A stretch of 64,000 nt of DNA from Bimuria novae-zelandiae CBS 107.79 (taxonomy: Eukaryota > Ascomycota > Dothideomycetes > Pleosporales > Didymosphaeriaceae), in the NCBI GenBank assembly GCA_010015655.1, contig ML976729.1, forward strand, positions 294,359 to 358,358, given 5' to 3'. Numbering within the stretch: position 1 is the stretch's first letter; the number at the start of each line of letters is the position of its first letter. Below the pieces are notes generated by a model. It saw only the letters and a program-made list of their open reading frames with translations, did not search any database and had not been told where the DNA came from. A program made the position numbers and the translations under genes. Shown here in pieces: positions 54,229 through 64,000 of the stretch.

Positions 54229-56585
54229 GTCTGAACACGATCGCCACCACCGGTGCCCACAACCCCAATGGGCTCCCAAGCACCACCACGAGCGCCATTG
54301 CGCCGCACCAGCTCCAGACGACGGGGCTCGCCTTTCCGTCCGCAATGGCCACGAACCCTATTCTGCCCGACTGGATCAACCTGACGGCGAGCAACGGCTT
54401 CGCCCAGCAGGCTTTTGCGCAAGACATATCCTCTATGGGAGTGACTGGCTTCACCACATTTGGGGGCCCACTGGAGACCTCACCCGTCGAATTTCCCATA
54501 AACACGTCCCAGGCGCTCATGACTTCAATGTCGATGCCAACCGCGTCAAATATGATGGCATTTACGTCCTTGGACATGACTCAGCACATGGCTCCGTTTG
54601 GCATGGCAGATTTTGCACAGGACTTCTCCAACATATCAAACGGACAGGACTTCACCGCCTCGAGTGTGGCATCGGCCAGCGCGGGCAGTGGCTCACCGAC
54701 TGAGCAGTGGTTGGAGGTCAGGTCGCTCTCCAGCAGTGACAACGGGTGGAACACAGTCGACTTTGGTCATGCCCATCGCAACTCGTACGACTACCCAAGC
54801 GACCCGCAGGTCCTCATCTCCAACCCCGCCCAGACGCTGCAAATCCGGAGAAACTCTGATTCATCAGCGGAAGGGCCGAGGTCGGCTTACTCCTTGAGCA
54901 GCTTCGAAGAGATCCAATACCCACTGATGCACTCTCCTCAGTCCGAAGCTGAGAACCAGCACGATCTCACACATTCCCCACACTCTCACACGCACTCCTC
55001 CAGCTGCCACCATGGCCTTCCCAGCGTTGATCAGGAGTATCACAACTACATCTCACCAAACATCTCACCGAACCAGTCTGTGAGCCCCCCCATGCCCCGT
55101 GCCGAGCCCGTCGACATCAAGCACTCGGTTTCCAGCTCTTCCTCCCCGACTTCTTCTGCGGTCAGCTCACCGCCCACCCGCCGGAAAAAGTCTCCCGTCA
55201 CAACGCCCGTCGGATCGAAGCCCGCGAAGACGATCAAGAAGTCTCCGCCGGCGCACTCCACCAAGAAGGATACGCAGGGTGAGAAGCGTGTGGGCAGACG
55301 GCGCGGTCCCTTGAGACCCGAACAGCGACAGCAGGCACACGAAATCCGCAAGCTGCGTGCTTGCCTCAGGTGCAAGTTCCTCAAGAAGACTTGTGACAAG
55401 GGTGATCCATGCGGTGGCTGCCAGCCATCCCACGCTCGGTTGTGGCAGGTTCCCTGCACGCGTATCGACATCAAGGACATCGCGTACTTTATGAAGGATT
55501 GGAAGGCCGACTACGAGCGCCATGTCAGCCTCGGGTTCTCCATCGGCAACATCAAGGGCTTCTCCCCTCACGAGCGCCCCATCTACATCACTCACGGATA
55601 CGGCCACTATCTTCCGATCATGGCCCGTGAAGTTTACGTTCGGGATGAGAAGTGCTTCGGCGTTGACTGGTTCGAGAGCTTAAACGGTCTTCACTTCGAG
55701 ATCAACACTGCCAAGCTTTCTGCTGGTATGGAGGGCGTGTCGCGAAGCATGCTCTCTGACTACCTTGACCGTCACATTGACGGTGGCTTCGAGCCGTTCG
55801 TTGACGAGTACTTTGAGGGCACTTACTTCGTCACTGAAATCCTCAAGACCGCATACCGCTTCTACTGCCGGGAGAAACTTCCGGTCATCCGCAAGGCACT
55901 GAAGCTTGTCGTCGCTTACAACCTGACCCTACACGTCACCATGGTTGAGGGTCTTGGCGAGGAAGAGCACCCGATTGGTAAAGTCGAGGACAATCAGTCC
56001 AAGTTCCACGGAAAGACTGTGGCTCCTGTCATGATCAACTTCCAGGTCAAGTGCGCGCTCGCCGACATGTGGCGCGAACTCCAGAAGGATGTCCTTGAGG
56101 AGCTCTCATCGTTGTACTCGTCCGTCTACAGCGGTGACAAGTTAAAGAACTGGCCGACCATCTTCATGCTCGCTGCCATCATCCTTGCCCTCTGGGAGCT
56201 GATCCAATTCGACTGCAACTACCGCGTGCCGGACCAGCCCGCAGTCCAAAAGTTCTGCAATGACATGGAGTCGACACCTGTCGGTGTGATTGTCGGTCTC
56301 TTTTCGGCCATCTCGCAAAAACTCCCTGCCTTCTCGGAGTGGGACACCCAGAAACACCACCACCTACTAAACAGCAATCCGGCGGTGTGCGATGCAATGA
56401 CCGAGGTCCGTGCGCATGTAACTAAATATGGTAAGTGGACGCACCCTGCGTTTCGGCCGACCCTGGAGCTAATATGACCTGCAGATTCGTACTTGCGGAC
56501 AAGAAGCGAGTGCAAGTTCGACCGAAATGACTTCGACTCACTGTCGAACAAGTTCCTCTCCAAGCTCGTCATCCGAGCCAACTAG
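54057..56585 (+). CDS. Zn(II)2Cys6 transcription factor with Gln-rich N-terminus, 824 aa
   Basis: This is a fungal binuclear zinc cluster regulator. The start is ATG 54057 (MESNLDNIDLYAFDQPFDPN); the frame is also open upstream, but that part looks like leader. Exons are 54057-56430 and 56485-56585 (54-bp intron, GTAAGT donor); the last exon adds DSYLRTRSECKFDRNDF... and ends AN. A nine-Gln tract is encoded by (CAG)9 at 54199-54225. A long Ser/Pro-rich activation-like region follows, then a basic segment and the cluster CLRCKFLKKTCDKGDPCGGC plus a final Cys (about residues 433-464; spacing 2-6-5-2-11, last gap longer than usual). The C-terminal ~350 residues form a helical regulatory domain. 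Targets are unknown. Confidence 0.9.
54199..54225 (+). repeat. (CAG)9 trinucleotide repeat encoding polyglutamine
   Basis: Nine uninterrupted CAG codons lie within the regulator's N-terminal region; such tracts vary in length between strains. Confidence 0.9.
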
Positions 56586-58659
56586 AGGAACCACCTCTCA
56601 ATAACATCTCTCATTCTCCAGGCTGCTCTCATCACCTCCTATTTCACAGAACTCATCACCTGCCGCCGATACCTACCCAGCCTACCAGTTCACGGACTGA
56701 CGATTCCACTGATTACGTGTACCTGACAGTCCGCTTTTGCAGACTACGATCGCTCTTGACGGCTGACGACCCCCCAAAAAAGCATGATGACGACTTCTAA
56801 TGTTCGATGCTTACAACCTGTTTATTGCTTTGATTCCCCGGCGTCCTGGACGCCAAGTTCACGACACCAACACAACGTCTGGTCCCCACATACCAACTGC
56901 ACACATACTCTTTCCGGCGGCACCGGGCCAATTTTTTCTATTACGACGGGACGGCTCTAGCGACGGCTGATATGGCTTACGTGCTCGACGTGGTTTACGG
57001 CAGCATAGCCCTTTTCTCTTTTCACGCCGCTTGGTGCGGTTTTGTCGTAGAGGTGTTCGATGGGAGTCGTTGGGCTAGCGATGGCCCCGCACTCACGGCT
57101 TCCTCCCTCTCTTATATATTTTTCCTCATTTTTTTTTCTCATGATTTGTTTTACTGGCATAGCGAGCAAACTCGCAGTATTTTTTTTTTTTTTTTAAAAC
57201 TTAACTATATTTATCTTATCTACCTGCACGGAAGGTGGGGAGCTACCCGTGTTGAGGGCTGGCTTATGAGCAGCTGCGATTGTGTTCTGAGCGTCTCTGC
57301 GGTGTGGGGTGGTTTGGGTCCTTTTGCTTAATTATGGACTTTGTGCAGAGAAGGGGTGGCCTGAAGCTGAAGGAAGTGAGGATTTTTTGTATTTATCACG
57401 TGGATGTCATTGGGAGGGTGGGAATTGGAATACATTGATTCAGATTCATGGGTGTCGAATTTTGAAGCGTGTGTGCTGTGGTGTGGTAGGGAGTACTCGG
57501 GTCTTGTGTGCAGCTGCAACTCAGCCTCAGCAAATGCAATATCCGCTGCAGCTCCTGCATCGTGCGTACGCGCGGGGAGTCATACTCGGGCAGGAGGTTC
57601 TACGACTTTCTGAGCGGGTCTCCTGCGGAGGATATCTCTGCACGATGACAGAGTGTACAAAGCGAGCATATACCCCTCCACCGCGTCTCGAACCTTGAAA
57701 CCAGGCCTCCACCAATCCCACCTTCCTTATCCTGCCTATATCAGGGGTGCGTTATACATAACTGAAGCACGAGTGCTTCAGAACGCCCCGCTCCTATTGT
57801 TAGAGCTCACCGCATTTTCCGTGAGCCGAGGCAGAGGGGAGGGGTCCGGAGTACGCCCGACTGTGGAGTCGTGGAGACCCTAGTTAGCGTAAAAGGGTCT
57901 TGCTATCCATGGTATACTCTCTCGGGGGAAGAGTGCTGCGGGGGGGCAATTGAGTGGGAGATGTGAGACTTGAGGTAGCTTTCGCGGGCAATGGCGACCG
58001 AAGCGCGTTCGTCTCGTCGGCTGCCACGCAAAGCTACAGCTATATATATATATATAAACTCTTTATTGGTATGTAAAAATGAGTTTTTCTAGGAAATGCT
58101 CGTTGCACGGCGAGCGTTGCGCCAGGGAAAACGCTCTGGCGGCGCGAGTTTCTTTTTTTTTTCGCGGCTGCGGGGAGGGAAGGCCTGCTGTGGTGCTGTG
58201 TGATGCAGTGCGATGCTCAACGTCGAGATATTGTGCTCTACGCACTTGTTAAACAACCGCTCGCGTTCCGTCCTCCTTCTCCCTTTTTCCTTTCCACCTC
58301 CAGAGCAGCAGCGAGAGCAGGGGCTATGTATAACCAGAATCGCCCTTGCATGGCAATCATACTTTACAACAGGCATCTTGAGAATGTTCGTTTCTCTGGT
58401 TATATAGCAAGAAACTGGTGACAAGAGGTCCTCCTGAGCCCGCTCATGTACAACCTTCTCTTCCGCTTCTGGTTTAAAGAGTCACCCAGAGGGGTGTATA
58501 GTAAACACGGATGAGATACGCGCGCGCAGGGTATGTTTGAGGTTTCCGAGTTGTATTGTATTCGAACATATACCCGATTATTCATTTTGGTATTTTTTTC
58601 CCATCCACGTCAACCTCGCTCAGACATGTCCCATGTCCCATCGCAGGATACACATCCCC
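56586..58659. other. Convergent intergenic region with simple repeats
   Basis: This lies between the regulator and the 3' end of the aldo/keto reductase. It contains a T16 tract (57180-57195) and a (TA)8 tract (58041-58056), and presumably the 3' UTRs. No gene was accepted. Confidence 0.5.
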
Positions 58660-59915
58660 CTAGAACCCCTGCCTCATCTTCGGCACATACGCCTCCTCCA
58701 GCACCCTCGTATCCTCCTCACCCAACACAAACTTACTATTCGCCACCGCCTCATCAATCCGCTCCTTACTGCTCAGCCCAATAATCGGACACACGCCCTT
58801 TTGTATCGTCCACGCGGTAGCCACACACGCCATGCTCACGCCGTTCTTCTTCGCCACCTGCTCCACGCGCGAAATGATCTCCTTGTCGGCAGCGTCCTCG
58901 CGGTCGTAGGCTAGCATCTTGAGGAAGTTGTCGGTTGTGGAGCGCTTGGATGAGCGGTCGGACCACGGGCGTGTGAGGGCGCCGCGCGCGATGGGGGACC
59001 AGGGGATGAGGCCTACGCCGGTGTCTTTACAGTAGGGGATCTGTGTGGTAGGTGTTAGTTGTGAGTGTGGTGTGGGTGAAGGGGTGAGGCGTACCATCTC
59101 GCGCTCCTCTTCGCGATAAATGAGGTTGTAGTAGTTCTGCATCGAGATGAACTTGTGCCAACCGTTTTTATCCGCAATGTTCTGCAGCGTCTGGAACTCC
59201 CATGCTGCCATCTGTCCAACGTTAGCTCACCGTCGACTTCCCAGTTTCTCTCCGTGGCAGCACTCACCGAGCTGGCGCCAATGTACCGCACCCATCCCTT
59301 CTCCACGACATCGTTCAGCGCCTTCATGATCTCCTCCCTCGGCGTATCGCGATCGAGTCGGTGGATCTGCAGCACATCGATATACGTGCCCAGCCTCTCT
59401 ACACTCTTCTCCACCGCATCGAAAATGTGCTTGCGCGACAGGCCAACCCTATTCACAAAGTCGCCGTCATTCGTCGAGACAGCCGCAATGCCCAGCGAGG
59501 GATCCTCTTCGTTGACGCCGAAGTAGCATTTCGAAAGGAGCACCACTTTTTCGCGCGGGATGTTGTATTTCTTCAGCGCCTTGGCGATGATGCGCTCCGA
59601 GGCGCCGTGGGAGTAGATATCGGCCTGTGGACGCATGTCAGTGCGGCATGCTTGATGAGGTGGTAGAGGTAGAGACGTACGGTGTCCCACGTGTTGATGC
59701 CGACCTTGTACGCGTGCTCCAGCAGCGGCAGGCTTTGCTCCTCGTCCAGAACCCACTCCTGCCACTTTGGATCGCCGTAGCTCATCGCTCCCAGAATCAC
59801 CTTCGACACCTTGAGCCCGGACTTGCCGAGCCTGTACGCGCGTTAGCAACACTGCCCCTCTTTCCTTCAAGCAGCAGCAGCCCACGTACTTGACGTATTC
59901 CATCTTGTTAGCCAT
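58660..59915 (-). CDS. Aldo/keto reductase, 343 aa
   Basis: This is an NADPH-dependent aldo/keto reductase of the (beta/alpha)8 fold, probably cytosolic and similar to yeast aryl-alcohol dehydrogenase-type enzymes. Exons are 59915-59890, 59831-59681, 59624-59268, 59211-59095 and 59040-58660; all four introns are 54-58 nt GT-AG, total 344 codons with stop. The catalytic tetrad is visible: Asp in GINTWDTADIY, Tyr in DIYSHG, Lys in VVLLSKC, His in DVLQIHRLD. Cofactor-site residues appear in GLIPWSPIARGAL and the C-terminal PIIGLSSKERIDEA. The first exon is tiny (MANKMEYVK). Substrate unknown. Confidence 0.92.
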
Positions 59916-60874
59916 GTTTCCTCTGTGCGTATTGTATCCGTTTGTAGCTAGCAATTTCAGGCCCAATTCCTCGCGGTCGTTGTTCCGCGTGTCATGCTCA
60001 CTGGAATCCTCTGGCGGGGTGCAAAGTCGATTCTTGTAGCTTTTAGGCGACGGAAATTGCCAGAAAATCCGGCTATTAGCGAGCCTTTTTGTAAGACAAG
60101 TGTAATTCCGAGGTCTCCGTATCTTGAGTAGTGTACAAGGTAAAGCAGACTCCAAGTGGGGGAGCTACCGCGGAGATAGACGCTATTTCCGTGATGTTTC
60201 AGCGTGGCGTCATGAATGGCGGGGTGGTGTCTTTGCCATAGCGCGGCATGTGAAGATGGCATCGCATCGTTTCGTCTATCCAGCGAAGGAATTCGGACCT
60301 GTCGATGGGATCTCGATGGCTGTCGGATCGCCAGGCCTGCGATGCGAGCCGAGAAGTAATCTCTCTGTGCGTTGCATCAGCATGAACGAGTGGTCAAGGT
60401 CCGACCCACCTATTCTGGACCAATAACAAAGTGCTACTCTGAGAGAGCCGGCGACGTTGCCCTGTAAACTCCTATGACCGATTATCGTCGAGCGGAGTTA
60501 CTGGAAGCCCTTGCCGAAGCTGAGGTGGTGAAGATAGTACCCGTAAGAAATCCATACATCACCGCTGCTCGTAGCCCTCGCGCATAGCCTGGCACAGAAA
60601 ACGCCCACGGCTTCATGGTTTCGTCGTGGCATCTCACAGTCAGATGCACGCAAGAACGGCAGAATAGGCTGCCCGCATCGAGTGCACATACGAAGAAACA
60701 CATCACATCAATCATGGCAACGAGTTGAGAATCTCTCAATGGCCCGTAGGCACCTTCATTCAAACCGAGGCCTCATCGGCCATGCTACTATAGAAATAAC
60801 CAAGCCCAAGGGCCCTGGTCGGGTGCCCTACCGTGAACGCCATACCATGTCATAGCCCAATCGTCGTACCGCGC
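59916..60874. other. Intergenic, AKR promoter side
   Basis: This lies between the 5' end of the aldo/keto reductase and the 3' end of polyubiquitin. Only short low-quality frames were seen. Confidence 0.45.
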
Positions 60875-61690
<816 letters not shown>

Positions 61691-62635
61691 CTTGCCTAAG
61701 TTTCAGGAGCGTGTTGTGTTTGGTAAGGCTGAGTATTCGTCGTTGGCGAGATGTCGGAGAGTGTGGAAGTGTTGTGTGGAAGAGAAAGCGTCGGGGCGGC
61801 AGGCGGAGGGTTTATATGGGCGAGACAAGAGCAGGCGCAGGCGGCAAGCTAGGCTGTGACGCTCAGAGGTGAGTTACTAATGACACAAGCGGCCCGTGCA
61901 CCAGCAGCAATCAAGGCGGCGGAGAAGGTTCGAGCGTCTTCCCCACAGGCAGCCGCCAGTTATTGCTCAAGGTTTTCACTAATCCTCTACTATTCCACCT
62001 CTGCGTCCTTCAACTTGAGTCAACACGCCGCTTGAAGGCTCTATTGCGCCCTTCACGAGGCTGCCCGTTCGTTGCCGTTTGCTTACCGCCTCCCCCGCCT
62101 CTCCGTTATCGCATCATGTGACCCATCCTTATCAACACAGCCGGATCCGTCACCAACAACATTGAACAGCCAAGACCTGCACGTCTGCGATGTCCGCCGT
62201 TATCGCAGTGTGAAAAGCCGACTGCAAAAGGAGGACTGCAAAATTCCGTCGGTCTTATCGCCACTCGCGAATCTAGACTGCGCAGTGGACGACGTGTTGC
62301 TGACACACACCACGGGCATATTTCGGCGCCGCGTTCTCAGTGATCGCACCATTCCTCTGAGGTACTCACCATAGAGTAGACCACTTGCGCGCATGTTGAA
62401 CGTATCGATATGTGCATACAATGTACTACGGTTGTCCTGAGGCACAGCTCCACCCCGCCACCCCGTCACGCAAACGGCGTTTCGAACTTCGTAACGTAGG
62501 CGGCGCACCAGATGAGGCCGCAATGATGTCATGTCCGCCATTGATTCTCGCAGCACCAAAGACGCTTTCCACGCGCATCAACTGATACATCTAGGACTTC
62601 ACATATCCGTAACGCATCCCGCATATAACTTCACG
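61691..62635. other. Divergent intergenic region between polyubiquitin and a small gene
   Basis: This must contain the polyubiquitin promoter. No coding frame or repeat was accepted. Confidence 0.45.
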
Positions 62636-63019
62636 ATGCCGACTCTCACAAACCCGACTCTCACAGCCACCATCTGCACCCTTGAGCACCGCGCCTGGGC
62701 CGCCCTCTGCGACGCCGGCTCCGCGCTCTTCCCCCTCCTCTCTGCAAGCCCCGTCTTGATCTTCCCGGGCGATCGCCTCTTCACTGCGACATCCGCGCCG
62801 ACGGTCCACGACATACTGCAGGATCCGAGCTTCAAGCCGTGGGAAAACTACACCCTCAGTCACGACGAGGTGGTTCCGCTGGGAGACAGCGCCGCGTTGG
62901 TATACTACCGCGTCGAGGCTACGCGGGAGAGTACGCCGTTCAGGGCCATCTGCTCCAGCGCGTGGGTGCTCGAGGGTGGGCACTGGAAGATGGTAAGTCA
63001 CCAGCAGACGCTCATTTGA
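62636..63019 (+). CDS. SnoaL/DUF4440-like small protein, 127 aa
   Basis: A single exon runs from the ATG at 62636 (MPTLTNPTLTATICTLEHRAW); an upstream extension lacks support. Layout resembles the NTF2-like fold: an N-terminal helix (CTLEHRAWAALCDAG), FPGDRLFTATSAPTVHDIL, then strands SHDEVVPLGDSAALVYYRVEA and FRAICSSAWVLEGGHWKMVSHQQT. The closing W..E.G.W...HQQ pattern is typical of DUF4440/SnoaL-like proteins. The domain call is by eye and function is unknown. Confidence 0.65.
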   Translation: MPTLTNPTLTATICTLEHRAWAALCDAGSALFPLLSASPVLIFPGDRLFTATSAPTVHDILQDPSFKPWENYTLSHDEVVPLGDSAALVYYRVEATRESTPFRAICSSAWVLEGGHWKMVSHQQTLI

Positions 63020-63620
63020 GACGCGGGAGTATGGGATATGGCAGAAAGCTGGCGCGGCGACATGATGGAAACTTTCCTTAGAAAACCGACGCAATAGGAT
63101 ACTTCAAATTGGGAGGGACACAGATACCACGTCTTTCGTTTGGCGAGATAGGTCATCTTTCTTAGCATATACTAGGTTCGGATAATATACTCAATTACTT
63201 TGTTTGATCGCAGATTCTCTTCAAGGGAGTGATCCTCTTCAATTGGGAAGATTCCAGTCTGCATATTCGCGTCTCCAGCAGAACACAGTGATCATCGATG
63301 ATCGATTGCCATAAGATGCATACCTAGCATACGGGTATATCTATGCTTGTATCTCCCCATGCTCATCCAATCCCATGAACCCTGCTCTAGAGCAACCCAA
63401 ACGCTATCTCCGTAAACCATGTAGCCGACCCAAACCCACCCGGAACCGCCGCTTTTTGATCGAATCCCAATAGAGTAGAGTAGAGAAAGGTAAAACTCCG
63501 TAGAAACTCCTCAACATCCACACTGGGAAGCGCTCCAAGATGCTGCAGAGCTAAATGCAAGATATACAAAACGTGCTAGCGATTAAAAGGTGTAGAAGTC
63601 GAAGGTCCGAAGCAGGCCGT
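63020..63620. other. Convergent intergenic region
   Basis: This contains the 3' UTRs of the SnoaL-like gene and the guanylyltransferase gene. No additional feature was seen. Confidence 0.45.
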
Positions 63621-64000
63621 TTACATGATGATCGAGGGCGTGTCGATGTTGGCCTTGATGGACTTGTGCGGGAGGACGGAGCCGCCGTTGACGTAGATCT
63701 CGTCGCCGACCGAGACGTCGTCGCCGAGAACAGTGACGTTCTCCAACCGAGCCCACTTTCCGACGCTGCTGTTCCAGCCGACAATGGTCGACTTGATCCA
63801 GGCGTGGTCCTTGACGCGGCTGTTCTTCAGGATAACGCACCGTTGGAGGCGGACACCGTCACCGATGACGACGTTGGGGCCTATGGTGACATTGGGACCG
63901 ATGCGGCAGTTCTTGCCAATCTTTGCTGACGGGTCGATCAGGACGTTGCCGCCGCGAACGTAGGGCTCGCTGGCGGGTGTGAGGAGCTTAGAACCTTGGC
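63621..64000 (-). CDS. mpg1: Mannose-1-phosphate guanylyltransferase (GDP-mannose pyrophosphorylase), C-terminal part
   Basis: This enzyme makes GDP-mannose from mannose-1-phosphate and GTP for cell-wall mannan and glycosylation. Only the C-terminal ~125 residues are in the window; the gene continues past the right edge. The visible part is the left-handed beta-helix of hexapeptide repeats: [74 protein letters not shown]. It ends with the highly conserved [15 protein letters not shown] and a TAA stop at 63621-63623. Confidence 0.95.
   Translation of the reverse strand, partial: QGSKLLTPASEPYVRGGNVLIDPSAKIGKNCRIGPNVTIGPNVVIGDGVRLQRCVILKNSRVKDHAWIKSTIVGWNSSVGKWARLENVTVLGDDVSVGDEIYVNGGSVLPHKSIKANIDTPSIIM

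Noticed and set aside
56972..57331. 119-codon plus-strand frame after the regulator
   Set aside because: Lies in the probable 3' UTR, contains the T16 tract, and has no domain features.

Overview
The window is from a filamentous ascomycete (Pezizomycotina; a Dothideomycete is my best guess). The genes carry short GT..AG introns of about 43-76 nt, and they encode fungal families: a farnesyltransferase beta subunit, an Ap4A phosphorylase-type protein, a Zn(II)2Cys6 factor, a fungal MCT-like transporter, polyubiquitin and GDP-mannose pyrophosphorylase. The transposon block carries transition mutations and CAG/TGG-to-TAG stops typical of repeat-induced point mutation (RIP).

Layout. 0-3 kb: two small minus-strand genes of an unnamed paralogous family, then a plus-strand gene for an acidic/lysine-rich protein. 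3.06-19.93 kb: a nest of transposons bounded by perfect 38-bp inverted repeats. Inside it are a complete but RIP-killed Ty3/gypsy chromovirus (3750-10555, 476-bp LTRs, AAGGG target duplication) and a piggyBac-like element (10722-18032). The piggyBac is split by a pogo/Fot1-like element (10899-15898), which is itself split by a hAT element (12156-15320). A probable solo LTR lies at 18.5-18.9 kb. The outermost element seems to have landed in the 2.2-kb gene, whose likely C-terminus reappears at 19.93-20.27 kb.

20-30 kb: a short-chain dehydrogenase behind three copies of a palindrome, a third member of the small paralogous family, two adjacent related nuclear-looking proteins, an Ap4A phosphorylase-like gene with a likely GC-AG intron, and a small three-exon gene. 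About 31.3-36.5 kb has no credible protein gene. It holds a diverged tandem array whose units each carry a TATA box, a pyrimidine-rich stretch and paired CTAAAA motifs in fixed order. I consider this the most unusual structure in the window.

37-64 kb is ordinary euchromatin: a Ser/Thr/Pro-rich single-pass membrane protein, a dsRBD-like protein, a Dabb-domain protein, farnesyltransferase beta (RAM1), a cupin, an MCT-like MFS transporter, an 824-aa Zn2Cys6 regulator with a long gene-free upstream region, an aldo/keto reductase, a three-repeat polyubiquitin gene, a SnoaL-like small protein, and the C-terminal part of mannose-1-phosphate guanylyltransferase at the right edge. These are single-gene units with their own introns; I see no biosynthetic cluster. 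All protein assignments rest on motif recognition by eye, with no database search.
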